From Sphingobium lignivorans (lineage in GTDB: Bacteria > Pseudomonadota > Alphaproteobacteria > Sphingomonadales > Sphingomonadaceae): a stretch of DNA of 64,000 nt. Below the pieces are notes generated by a model. That model ran no database searches, was not told where the DNA came from, and worked only from the letters and a program-made list of their open reading frames with translations. This document shows positions 25,488-32,782 of this stretch, piece by piece. The translations under genes were made by a program, and so were the position numbers. Numbering within the stretch: the stretch's first letter is position 1; every line of letters begins with the position of its first letter. The stretch covers positions 992,001 to 1,056,000 of the forward strand of contig NZ_JACHKA010000001.1 of NCBI RefSeq assembly GCF_014203955.1. The letters are read 5' to 3'.

Positions 25488-25790
25488 CGCATGAGCGGAC
25501 CGGCTCGGTCAGGGCACGGGAATAAATTCCAGCCCGAATGAACGTCGGTTCTCAGGCGCCCTTGATGCGGAGTGAGCGGCAGGAATGAGGTGGAGAGCGG
25601 CCGTAGCCCTCTCCCCTTCAGGGGAGAGGGTTGGGAGAGGGGAGGTCGCACGCTGACAAGCCTCCGTTTCTCTCCCCTCAAGGGGAGAAAGAGCAACAGC
25701 AGCAATGGCGTCGCATCCGGAAGATCTGATATTCGCTTGAAATGCCTAGATAGCGGCGTCTTTATCGATCCGGAAATCTGTCCACGCTGT
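25488..25790. other. Gene-free stretch with two CTCTCCCC hairpins
   Basis: About 300 bases between the CmcJ-like gene and the small membrane gene. Apart from the two hairpins listed separately I see no coding signal: frames on both strands are short and composition-driven. Confidence 0.6.
25607..25690. repeat. Pair of REP-like CTCTCCCC/GGGGAGAG hairpins
   Basis: Two related stem-loops about 60 bases apart. The first is CCCTCTCCCC-TTCA-GGGGAGAGGG (25607-25630), a perfect 10-bp stem with a tetraloop. The second is TCTCCCC-TCAA-GGGGAGA (25671-25687), a 7-bp stem. The shared core CTCTCCCC-TYAA-GGGGAGAG and the paired layout resemble bacterial interspersed palindromic (REP/BIME-like) elements. 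They could also end transcription of the CmcJ-like gene. Confidence 0.6.
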
Positions 25791-25922
25791 CTAGAGAACA
25801 TCCCCGAACATCAGCCAGAGCATCACGAACCAGGCGATGAGCCCCGCGATGCCGATGATGATGTGCAGGCGCGCGCGCAGCCAGTGGAGCGGGCCGGTCG
25901 GGTCTTCATCCTCATCGTTCAT
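25791..25922 (-). CDS. Small single-pass membrane protein
   Basis: A 43-residue protein: an acidic N terminus MNDEDEDPTGPLHWLRARLH followed by one hydrophobic helix IIIGIAGLIAWFVMLWLMFG and a short tail. The frame extends upstream but that part is GC-driven and not protein-like, while the amphipathic start and single helix look like genuine small sphingomonad membrane proteins. Orientation would be N-in. Function unknown. Confidence 0.55.
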   Translation of the reverse strand: MNDEDEDPTGPLHWLRARLHIIIGIAGLIAWFVMLWLMFGDVL

Positions 25923-26130
25923 TCCAGGGCGATAGTGGAAAGCGGGGCGGGGGCGCAATGCGCCTCTCGCCGCGCCTGTTCCAACCGGGCGATCGGCAGG
26001 CTTCGCCGCTATGGACAGACCGCTGCGCGCAACTGTCGCTTCCGCTGAGGGCAAGACGGTAGGCCCGCCGACTGGCAGGCGCGGGACAGACGGGCCTTGC
26101 GGCCCCGGCCAGACAAAGGGGAGGCGATCC

Positions 26131-26586
26131 GTGACCCATGACAACCTGCTGAAACTCAATGCAGAGCTCGCGCTCCAGCTTGCCGATTACTGGCACGAGA
26201 TCGATACCAATGGCGGCCGGAACGCATCGGCTTACTATACCGAGGATGCGGTGTTCCACGGCCAGTTCGCGTCCTACGAAGGCGTCGCCAAGATCCAGCA
26301 ATTCTACGACTGGCGCGTTGCTCAGGGGCCGCGCCTCGCCGTACATGGCTTCAGCAATTTCCGTGCATGGTTCACGGGCGAGGATACGGCCGAGGCGACG
26401 AACTATCTGTATCTCTACGCCGCCAACGGGGTGAAGCCTCTGCCCACTCATGCACCCATCACCATTTCGCTCGCCACGGACAAGTATCGCAAGGTGGGCG
26501 AGCGCTGGCTGTGCACCTATCGGCGCTTCGAACACCTGTTCGAAGGCGATACGCCGATCACGAATCCCAATCTCGACGAGAAATAG
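26131..26586 (+). CDS. SnoaL-like (NTF2 fold) protein
   Basis: A 151-residue NTF2-like protein. GTG at 26131 is chosen because GGGGAGG stands seven bases before it. Motifs: the N-terminal helix LNAELALQLADYWHEID, ASAYYTEDAVFHGQFASYEG (the A-x-Y-x-E-D-A-V-F-H-G pattern of this superfamily), VHGFSNFRAWFTGEDTAEAT and ERWLCTYRRFEHLFEGDTP. It may be an isomerase, hydratase or small-subunit-like protein; no substrate can be inferred. It lies upstream of a GntR regulator on the same strand. Confidence 0.78.
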   Translation: MTHDNLLKLNAELALQLADYWHEIDTNGGRNASAYYTEDAVFHGQFASYEGVAKIQQFYDWRVAQGPRLAVHGFSNFRAWFTGEDTAEATNYLYLYAANGVKPLPTHAPITISLATDKYRKVGERWLCTYRRFEHLFEGDTPITNPNLDEK

Positions 26587-26740
26587 GCACTGGCCTCTCC
26601 TGGCCGGCTGCCGCTGCCGGGCGCATGGCGGCCGCGCCAGGATTGCCGGGTCTGCAATGCGCGCCGGGCGCGGGGGCTTGCGTGCGCCTGCGCGACCCGA
26701 CATCATTTGATCCATCCACGAGGCGAGCGGACGAGCGACG

Positions 26741-27430
26741 ATGGCGAGCCAGGTGACGGGAGGGGGCGAAGACGCGGACGATCGGCGGTTGCCGCGTTCG
26801 CAAGGCTTCGTCGAGGAAGTGCTGAACATCATCCGCTCAGATATCATGTCCCTGCGTATCCGTCCGGACAGCCGCATATCGATCGACCAGCTCGCCCGCG
26901 ACCTGGGTGTTTCCCAGACGCCGATCCGGGAAGCTCTTTCGATGCTGGAAGCGATGGGGCTGGTCACCAAGCGGCGCTATTCGGGCTATTGCAGCACGCC
27001 CCAGCTCAGCCGCCGGCAGCTTGACGAACTGTATGAAGTTCGCGCGCTGCTGGAGCCCTATGCGGCGCGCCGCGCGGCGCAGCGGATGACGCAGGACGCC
27101 GCCCTGCGCCTGCGCCAGCTTTCCGGCGCGATGGGCCCCGACAGGGCGTCACAATCCTATGACGATTTCGCGCGCCTCGATTCCGAGCTGCACGATGCGG
27201 TCGCCGCCGCCAGTGGTAACGACCTCATCCAGGAAGCGCTCGCCCGCCTGCACGCGCATTTTCATGTCTTTCGCCTCCGCCGCCACAGCGAAGTGACGAG
27301 GGAAGCCTTTCTGGAGCATGAGATGCTGGTGGAAGCCCTCGCCGCGGGCGATGCCGAAGGGGCCGAGCAGGCCATGCGCGAGCATATCCGGAAATCATAT
27401 GATCGGCTGATCGCCTTCGCCCGGGAATGA
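26741..27430 (+). CDS. GntR family regulator, FCD (FadR-type) subgroup
   Basis: A 229-residue transcription regulator. The winged helix is at residues about 25-90 with SRISIDQLARDLGVSQTPIR, then EALSMLEAMGLVTKRRYSGY. The C-terminal all-alpha FCD ligand domain shows LDELYEVRALLEPYAARRAA, FARLDSELHDAVAAASGNDL (metal ligands Asp and His) and EHEMLVEALAAGDAEGAEQA, then MREHIRKSYDRL with the third His. Such regulators usually respond to carboxylic acids. Its target may be the SnoaL-like gene upstream, 155 bases away. Confidence 0.9.
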   Translation: MASQVTGGGEDADDRRLPRSQGFVEEVLNIIRSDIMSLRIRPDSRISIDQLARDLGVSQTPIREALSMLEAMGLVTKRRYSGYCSTPQLSRRQLDELYEVRALLEPYAARRAAQRMTQDAALRLRQLSGAMGPDRASQSYDDFARLDSELHDAVAAASGNDLIQEALARLHAHFHVFRLRRHSEVTREAFLEHEMLVEALAAGDAEGAEQAMREHIRKSYDRLIAFARE

Positions 27431-27475
27431 CCGGAGCGTCGCAGGGCCGCGATATTCGCGGTGGCAGTTTGCAGT

Positions 27476-28297
27476 TTATCGCTGTGTGCGCCCCGCACGG
27501 GTCATTCCGCCCAGCGCCTTGGCGGGAGCACGCAGCCAGTTCAGCAGATCGCCCTCGGAGAGCAGCAGCGGCGTGGTCCCGCTTTCGTCCTCCTCCGTCA
27601 CGATGGAAAAGCGGGGTTTCTGCCGGCCATCGGCAACCCACAGGGCGGCCGCGCATGTGATGTGATCGTTCAGTGGCGTCACCCAGCGGTGAGTCCATAT
27701 TTCGCCGTCCCGCACCGGCACCGAGTAGCGGGTAAGGGGAACGATGCAGCGCCGCTGCGCCAGCCGGCGCAGCGATCGGGATGACTTTCCGAGTTCGCTC
27801 AGGCGTACCGTGGAATCGATGAGGATCTCGTCGCTGCCCGCGGCATCGGGCTTTCCCCATTGCATCCAGTCGAACGCAAGAACACCCTCCGGACCGTCAT
27901 AAAGCACCAGTCCCATGCCGCCCGGAAGCGTGAGCCGATCCTTGGGCAAGCTGTCCGGCGGCGTCGCATCGGGCACGATCTGGTCGAAACGCGCCTGCTC
28001 ATAGCTCAATATGGGTTCGATACGCCGCGCGGCCCGAAACAGGAGGGGTTCGGCCGCAGCAAGGTCGGCGCCGGCCGGGTCACCAAAGGGGAGTGGTAAT
28101 TGCGCGGGTCGGAGGAGCGGCGATGTAGCCTGGGCGCTTGCGCGCGGTGGGCGCAGTCGCTTCGTCAGCCGTCCCGCAAGCGAGGCGGGCGCGGCGCGCG
28201 ATCCCGGGCTGTCCAGGTCCGTCGCGTTGAAGTCTTCGAAACCCAGTCGCAACATCACTATCGGACTGCGGCGTCTTGGAATTCCCTGCGCGAGCAT
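27476..28297 (-). CDS. Degenerate SRAP-like (SOS response-associated peptidase fold) protein
   Basis: A 273-residue protein whose C-terminal half follows the order of conserved SRAP (YedK/HMCES) segments: GLVLYDGPEGVLAFDWMQWG (position of W-G-L-I-P), LAQRRCIVPLTRYSVPV (R-R-C-x-V-P), CAAALWVADGR (A-G-L-W), RFSIVTEEDESG and PLLLSEGDLLNWL. However the catalytic Cys2 is absent because a 100-residue N-terminal extension replaces it, the F-Y-E-W glutamate is replaced, and the H-x-R-M-P histidine is missing, so DNA-abasic-site crosslinking is unlikely. An exact EcfG-type promoter lies about 280 bases upstream. Start codon uncertain (28297 or 28255). The family assignment rests on motif order and is tentative. 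Confidence 0.55.
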   Translation of the reverse strand: MLAQGIPRRRSPIVMLRLGFEDFNATDLDSPGSRAAPASLAGRLTKRLRPPRASAQATSPLLRPAQLPLPFGDPAGADLAAAEPLLFRAARRIEPILSYEQARFDQIVPDATPPDSLPKDRLTLPGGMGLVLYDGPEGVLAFDWMQWGKPDAAGSDEILIDSTVRLSELGKSSRSLRRLAQRRCIVPLTRYSVPVRDGEIWTHRWVTPLNDHITCAAALWVADGRQKPRFSIVTEEDESGTTPLLLSEGDLLNWLRAPAKALGGMTRAGRTQR

Positions 28298-28383
28298 GCC
28301 CTTCTGAATGAACGCCCACTTCCCATTGGCAGCTCTCCCCGCATGGCGCGGCGGATGCAGCCAACTGCTTCCTCATCCATCAT
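28258..28383 (-). CDS. Possible 41-residue protein upstream of the SRAP-like gene
   Basis: A short frame starting MMDEEAVGCIRRAMRGELP, with GGGGGG four bases before the first ATG and ending inside the start region of the SRAP-like gene. It lies between that gene and its EcfG-type promoter, so it would be stress-induced if real. Its basic, acidic-start composition gives no family clue. It may simply be untranslated leader. Confidence 0.3.
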   Translation of the reverse strand: MMDEEAVGCIRRAMRGELPMGSGRSFRRACSRREFQDAAVR

Positions 28384-28575
28384 GCGACCCCCCTGGCGCT
28401 CGTTATGGAGCGCTACCCAATATCCCGTTAATCTATGTGGGTATCCGATCGCAAGGACGGAAGGGGAAACAGCGTGATTTCGGTGTCCCGCTGTGGATCG
28501 CCTTCAGGAATGGGGATCTGGCACCTTCAGGCCAGCAGCATAAAATAGCCGGAAGATGCCAGATCGCGGGCCTTC

Positions 28576-28600
28576 AACGAGCGGCGAGCATTGTGGTTCC
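28576..28600 (-). promoter_or_regulatory. EcfG-type promoter (SRAP-like gene)
   Basis: Read on the minus strand: GGAAC, 16 bases, CGTT, an exact match to the -35/-10 consensus of the alphaproteobacterial general stress sigma factor EcfG. Transcription would start near 28568 and run toward the 41-residue frame and the SRAP-like gene. Confidence 0.65.
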
Positions 28601-28628
28601 AGTGCGATCTTGGACTTTTTCAGAAGTC

Positions 28629-29063
28629 TTATGCTTCGTCAGACGAATGTTCGCTGTCCGCGTCCGCGTCTTCCCGCGCACCGGCCTGCCAGCGCATCGC
28701 CGCATATCCCAGAGTGAGCGCACCGGCCGCGATGGCCGCTGTCAGCACGGGATTGCGCCGCACGAAGCGAGCGGCCTGATGAACCACCGGCACGGCGCCC
28801 AGCGTCGCCAGACCCGATTTCGCTTTTGCCTTCGCTTCGCTCGCGGCATCGCTGGCAGCGCTCGGCGTGGCGTCGCGGATCGATTTCGCCATGGATCGGG
28901 AGGTCGAGAGGGCGAAGCTGGCGATGGCCTGGCCTGCCTTCTCGGCGGCCTCCGCCGCTGCGGGAATGCTCGCGACCCTCAGATCATGTGCTTTGCTGCG
29001 CACAAGATCATAAGCATCACGGCCATTTGCGTGGGGAACGATTTTCAGGGCTGGGCGGCTCAT
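28629..29063 (-). CDS. Stress-regulated membrane-anchored protein of unknown function
   Basis: A 144-residue protein. The N-terminal two-thirds is an Ala/Lys/Ser-rich amphipathic helix region, including AAEAAEKAGQAIASFALSTS and AASDAASEAKAKAKSGLATL, resembling DUF883-like or apolipoprotein-like helices. A C-terminal membrane helix, NPVLTAAIAAGALTLGYAAM, is followed by an acidic tail. Start at 29063 is preferred since GGAG lies six bases upstream; ATG codons at 29069 and 29075 are alternatives. Two exact EcfG-type promoters precede it, so it belongs to the general stress regulon. It may tether to the inner membrane and protect or scaffold; the function is unknown. Confidence 0.72.
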   Translation of the reverse strand: MSRPALKIVPHANGRDAYDLVRSKAHDLRVASIPAAAEAAEKAGQAIASFALSTSRSMAKSIRDATPSAASDAASEAKAKAKSGLATLGAVPVVHQAARFVRRNPVLTAAIAAGALTLGYAAMRWQAGAREDADADSEHSSDEA

Positions 29064-29097
29064 ATCCATCTCCATGCGAGTTACGTCTCCCGATGGA

Positions 29098-29122
29098 AAC
29101 GGCGCTCGGCATGCATGGTTCC
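29098..29122 (-). promoter_or_regulatory. EcfG-type promoter, proximal (144-residue stress protein)
   Basis: Minus strand GGAAC-N16-CGTT, exact consensus and spacing. The expected transcript start is about 25-30 bases before the proposed start codon of the 144-residue protein. Confidence 0.75.
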
Positions 29123-29276
29123 GTCCAGACTTCGGGGCGGCCAGCGCTTGTAAGGGTTTGCAGGGAGAGGAAGAAGTGGCCGGTTCCCACACTTTGGGGG
29201 GGTGAGGAGGGTCGGGGAACCGGCCAGGTGGCAATTGGCATTTCGGGGGCAGGTGAATGCCAATTGACGTGGTCGA

Positions 29277-29301
29277 AACGCGCCTGCCAAGCCCCGGTTC
29301 C
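29277..29301 (-). promoter_or_regulatory. EcfG-type promoter, distal (144-residue stress protein)
   Basis: A second minus-strand GGAAC-N16-CGTT exact match, 179 bases upstream of the proximal one. Both point away from phyR and toward the same gene. Confidence 0.65.
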
Positions 29302-29432
29302 CGGACCATGAAAAAATAAAACTGTTGTCGCATGTGGCCGTACCCTCTTAATTTCGCGCGGTCGCGGGGGACGCCCCCCGCCGCGTCGGCGTGCCCTTTT
29401 GCGACGCCGGCCAATGAATGGAGGTCCAGAAT

Positions 29433-30224
29433 ATGGCTCTTTCGGATCTGATCGCGCGGCAGCTTCCCTATCTGCGGCGTTATGCCCGCGTGTTGACGGG
29501 TTCGCAGTCGCTGGGTGACGGGTTCGTGCGTGAATTGCTCGAGGCCGCGCTTGTCGATGCCGACCTGCGCGAAAGCATCTCCAGCTCGCGCGTCGGCCTT
29601 TTTTCCGCTTTTACCAAAATCTATGCGTCGGCCGGAGCCGAGCTCGCCGTCGAGGGCAGCGGCTCGGAAGAGGTGGCGACAGTGGCAAGCCGTCTCGAAC
29701 TGGTGACGCCGCTGGCGCGACAGGCGCTTCTGCTCAGCTCCATCGAGGATTTTTCCTCCGAGGAAATCGCCGAGATCCTGGATTGCCCTGCGCAGGATGT
29801 TCCCGGGCTGATCGACGACGCGCTGTCAGAGATCGAGGCAGGCAGCCGGACGGACGTTCTCATTATCGAGGACGAACCTCTCATTGCCCTGCAGATCGAG
29901 GAAATCGTGACGTCGCTGGGCCACAATGTCGTGGGAACGGCCGCCACGCATGCTCAGGCGGTCAAGCTGTTCGATGCGCACCGGCCCAGTCTGGTGCTGG
30001 CGGACATCCAGCTCGCCGATGGAAGCTCGGGCATCGACGCCGTGAACGAAATCCTGGCGAAGTTCTCGGTGCCGGTGATCTTCATCACGGCTTTCCCGGA
30101 GCGCCTGCTCACCGGCGAGCGGCCGGAGCCGACTTACCTCATCACCAAGCCGTTCAGCGACGACTTCGTGCGGGCGACGATCGGTCAGGTGACCTTTTTC
30201 GGGTCGACCGCTCCGCTTCGCTGA
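29433..30224 (+). CDS. phyR: General stress response regulator PhyR (sigma-like domain + receiver)
   Basis: A 263-residue anti-anti-sigma response regulator. Residues about 1-135 mimic an ECF sigma factor (LIARQLPYLRRYARVLTGSQ for region 2, and ELVTPLARQALLLSSIEDFS, then SEEIAEILDCPAQDVPGLID for region 4). Residues 140-260 are a receiver with IIEDEPLIALQIEEI, phosphoacceptor Asp in SLVLADIQLADGSSGID, Thr in VIFITAFPERL and Lys in LITKPFSDDFV. When phosphorylated, the sigma-like part binds NepR and frees EcfG. ATG at 29433 follows GGAGG. It is convergent with the histidine kinase gene and sits 2.4 kb from nepR-ecfG. Confidence 0.96.
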   Translation: MALSDLIARQLPYLRRYARVLTGSQSLGDGFVRELLEAALVDADLRESISSSRVGLFSAFTKIYASAGAELAVEGSGSEEVATVASRLELVTPLARQALLLSSIEDFSSEEIAEILDCPAQDVPGLIDDALSEIEAGSRTDVLIIEDEPLIALQIEEIVTSLGHNVVGTAATHAQAVKLFDAHRPSLVLADIQLADGSSGIDAVNEILAKFSVPVIFITAFPERLLTGERPEPTYLITKPFSDDFVRATIGQVTFFGSTAPLR

Positions 30225-30235
30225 AACTTCGTCCG

Positions 30236-30266
30236 TTCCGGCTCCGGTCTACTGCCGGAGTCGGAA
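30236..30266. terminator. Bidirectional hairpin between phyR and histidine kinase gene
   Basis: TTCCGGCTCCGG and CCGGAGTCGGAA form a 12-bp stem (one wobble) with a 7-base loop covering the 3' ends of the two convergent genes. Position and stem strength fit a shared terminator. Confidence 0.5.
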
Positions 30267-31901
30267 GGACTTGGGCTTGCGTAGGGGAATGGCGAACTGG
30301 CAGCGCAAGCCACTCTCCGCAAATTCGATCGTGATCGGACTGCCCAGCTCCTGAGCCAGCGCGCGCTGGATGAGGTTGAGGCCGAAGCCACGCGATTTCG
30401 GCTCCGTCACTGCCGGGCCGCCGCTTTCCCGCCATGAGACCGCCACCAGATCCGAGCCGGCGATATGCCAGCTGATGTCGACGCGTCCGTCTTCCGTGGA
30501 GAGCGCGCCATAGCGGGTGGCATTGGTCAGCAGCTCGTGCAGCGCGAGCCCGATTGACAGCGCATCATTGGGCGAGATCAGGATGCTGGGGCCATCGATG
30601 TGGATGCGGCCGGCTTGCGCAGGCGAGCTGAGCTGCGCCTCGACCAGCCCCTTGAGATCCGTGGGGCCCCATTGCGCCCCATCGAGCAGGGAGTGGCTCG
30701 CGGCGAGGGCCCGCACTCGCTCGAGAAGATTGTCGGTGAAGCTGTTCAGGTCCGCCGCATTGCGCCGGGTCAGCGAAATGATCGAGGTGACGTTGGCCAG
30801 CGAGTTCTTCACCCGGTGATTGAGTTCGCGAACGAACGCGGCGCGTTCCGTCTCTCGTTCCGCCTGGGCCGACACAAGGGCCTCCAGATCCTCGTTGCGG
30901 CGCTGGACAAGGAGAATATAGGCCAGCAGCAGCAATGCGAACGAGATTCCGCCGACGAGCACGACGAGCGTCAGGGGGCCGAGTGATGTGCCCCCGGGCG
31001 GGTAATAGCGCAGCAGCCATTGCTGGTCGAAGACCGCAAGGCGCTGCTCTGCGGGCGATCCGAGAGAATGCCCGGTCTTGCCGGAGGTATAGATCAGCTC
31101 CTGCCCTTGCGAGGTGAGATCATAGATATCGACGCGGCCTTCCTCGGGCATGCGCGTCTCGACCGCGGCCGCAATGAACTCCCGGGTTCGGATGGGGCTG
31201 TAGACATAGCCCTTGAACCGATTCTCGGGTCCAAGCGTGCGGACGGGCATATAGACGAGGAAGCCCGGTGACTTGGCAGTGTTGCCGTCCTGAATGAGGT
31301 GCACCGGGTCGCTCGCGGCGACGGCATTGGTGCGGCGCGCGCGATCCATGGCGGCAGCGCGCCGCGCTTCGGAGTACATGTCGAAGCCGAGGGCTATTCG
31401 ATTAGGCGGCGTTTCAGGCTGAAGCATCGTGATCACCTGAAGCAGGCGCGCGTCCCGCCGCGGCTTCGGATAGATGCGGAAGTCGATATGTCCCTGCTCG
31501 ATCATCCGCCGTTCGACCTTCGCGACGTCACCGGGCATGATGGTCTCGGACCAGCCCATGCCAAGCACACCGGTCAAGTGTTTCGGTAACCGCAGGCGAT
31601 CGACGAATTCCTGGAAAAAAGCCGGGGAGACGTCCATCGAACTCATGAAAAGCGCGCTGGTGGACTGCAGGTAGGCGCGCGTCGTCGCAGCCTGACGCTC
31701 GATCGCGCCCGCTATCTCTCCCGCCTGTACTTCAGCAGCGGCACGATTTGTGCGTTTCGTCGCCAGTTCGACGGACCATGCACTGGCCCCGACCAACAGG
31801 AGTACGATCAGAAAGACGGCAATCGGTGTGGCGCGTGGATATTCCCGCAGCCATCGGTCAAACCGACCCTTTGCCCATTCCCCAGGTTTCCAGCCCTTCA
31901 T
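30249..31901 (-). CDS. CHASE-domain HWE/HisKA_2 sensor histidine kinase
   Basis: A 550-residue membrane sensor kinase. One membrane helix near residues 25-45, a periplasmic CHASE ligand domain (about 75-280, with LTGVLGMGWSETIMPGDVAK, NRIALGFDMYSEARRAAAMD and GFLVYMPV), a second helix near 318-338, a short coiled coil, then the H-box FVRELNHRVKNSLANVTSII (phospho-accepting His), LLDGAQWGPTDLKGLV and the ATP site LALHELLTNATRYGALSTED. H, W and N positions fit the HWE/HisKA_2 superfamily used to phosphorylate PhyR in sphingomonads (the Pak/PhyP group). The His is present, so kinase activity is expected. Convergent with phyR, divergent from dps. Confidence 0.9.
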   Translation of the reverse strand: MKGWKPGEWAKGRFDRWLREYPRATPIAVFLIVLLLVGASAWSVELATKRTNRAAAEVQAGEIAGAIERQAATTRAYLQSTSALFMSSMDVSPAFFQEFVDRLRLPKHLTGVLGMGWSETIMPGDVAKVERRMIEQGHIDFRIYPKPRRDARLLQVITMLQPETPPNRIALGFDMYSEARRAAAMDRARRTNAVAASDPVHLIQDGNTAKSPGFLVYMPVRTLGPENRFKGYVYSPIRTREFIAAAVETRMPEEGRVDIYDLTSQGQELIYTSGKTGHSLGSPAEQRLAVFDQQWLLRYYPPGGTSLGPLTLVVLVGGISFALLLLAYILLVQRRNEDLEALVSAQAERETERAAFVRELNHRVKNSLANVTSIISLTRRNAADLNSFTDNLLERVRALAASHSLLDGAQWGPTDLKGLVEAQLSSPAQAGRIHIDGPSILISPNDALSIGLALHELLTNATRYGALSTEDGRVDISWHIAGSDLVAVSWRESGGPAVTEPKSRGFGLNLIQRALAQELGSPITIEFAESGLRCQFAIPLRKPKSFRLRQ

Positions 31902-31935
31902 TTACCCCAACCATTTGATCCCTCCCGCCTGCTTT

Positions 31936-31960
31936 GGAACTCTTTCGGATGGAGATCGTT
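31936..31960 (+). promoter_or_regulatory. EcfG-type promoter of dps
   Basis: GGAAC (31936-31940), 16 bases, CGTT (31957-31960), exact consensus, 34 bases before the dps start codon. On the opposite strand the same segment reads GGAAC-N16-AGTT, a one-mismatch site facing the histidine kinase gene, so the element may be bidirectional. Confidence 0.8.
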
Positions 31961-31993
31961 CCACTTTCCGTCCCGCCAACAGGAGAAGCCCCA

Positions 31994-32497
31994 ATGGCAA
32001 ATGCCGCACTGCAATCCAAGCCGAAGGAGCAATCTTTCGACACAGGAATCGATCGGGCGGGCATGGACGCCACGGCCGACGCGCTTGCGACAGCACTGGC
32101 AGACAGCTTCACCCTTTATCTGAAGACGCTCGGGGTTCACTGGAACATCGTCGGACCCAGCTTCTTCGGTCTCCATAAGCTGACGGAAGCTCAGTATGAG
32201 GATCTGGCCATCGCTATCGATGCGATCGCGGAGCGCATTCGCTCGCTGGGTCATCTGGCCCCGGCTGCCTTTGGCGATTTCGTCGAGCGCAGTGTCATCG
32301 AGAGCAAGACCACGCTCGCGAGCGCCGAGGATATGATCAGTGCGCTCATCAAGGATAATGAGGCGGTCGCGAAGCGCATGCGCAAGGCTGTTTCGGTCGC
32401 GGAGGATGCGGACGACGTGTTCACTGCGGACATGCTGACGGCCCGCATTGGCAAGCATGAAGAAAATGTGTGGATGCTCCGTGCGATCGCGTCCTGA
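31994..32497 (+). CDS. dps: Dps ferritin-like DNA protection protein
   Basis: A 167-residue member of the Dps family, a dodecameric ferroxidase that stores iron and protects DNA during stress. Ferroxidase-site residues are in LKTLGVHWNIVGPSFFGLHK and LTEAQYEDLAIAIDAIAERI (His, His, Asp, Glu), and the C terminus has TADMLTARIGKHEENVWMLR. A Lys-containing N-terminal tail (residues 1-30) may bind DNA. ATG at 31994 follows AGGAG. It has its own EcfG-type promoter and stands beside nepR-ecfG, so it is part of the general stress output. Confidence 0.94.
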   Translation: MANAALQSKPKEQSFDTGIDRAGMDATADALATALADSFTLYLKTLGVHWNIVGPSFFGLHKLTEAQYEDLAIAIDAIAERIRSLGHLAPAAFGDFVERSVIESKTTLASAEDMISALIKDNEAVAKRMRKAVSVAEDADDVFTADMLTARIGKHEENVWMLRAIAS

Positions 32498-32608
32498 GAC
32501 GTGGGTCGTATCGCTGCGCAAGCATTTGAATTTGATAAGATAGAGGCTTTTTGTCAGACCGTGGAATCTCATCTCGACATTTTCCCTCATGAGGGTGCAA
32601 GAAGGGCT

Positions 32609-32782
32609 ATGTCCAGCAAGCCGGATTCTCCTGATGGTGAGCCCCGGACCCCCAAATCCGGCAACAAGCCGGTTTGGGCGGACGGGCTTCGCCGGATGTA
32701 TGATGAAGTCGTCGACGAAAAGCTTCCCGACGAATTCATCGATCTTTTGAAGCGGCTGGATCAGAGCAGTGAGCGGAGCTGA
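32609..32782 (+). CDS. nepR: Anti-sigma factor NepR
   Basis: A 57-residue anti-sigma factor that sequesters EcfG until phospho-PhyR displaces it. The conserved helix pair is visible: KPVWADGLRRMYDEVVDEKL and PDEFIDLLKRLD, preceded by a flexible Pro/Ser-rich N terminus. Start at 32609 is chosen because GAAGGGC precedes it and the frame upstream is not protein-like. Its 3' end overlaps the 5' end of ecfG by 14 bases, so the two are translationally coupled, the usual arrangement of this locus. I see no exact EcfG-type promoter upstream. Confidence 0.93.
   Translation: MSSKPDSPDGEPRTPKSGNKPVWADGLRRMYDEVVDEKLPDEFIDLLKRLDQSSERS

Noticed and set aside
28308-29153. Plus-strand frame of 281 codons over the stress-promoter region
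   Set aside because: Antisense to the 144-residue protein and its promoters; no coherent protein features.
29213-29245. Plus-strand GGAAC upstream of phyR as a possible EcfG promoter for phyR
   Set aside because: No CGTT at 16 or 17 bases downstream, so it does not meet the consensus.
32560-32600. Possible EcfG promoter for nepR-ecfG
   Set aside because: Only a partial GGAAT and no CGTT at the right spacing.
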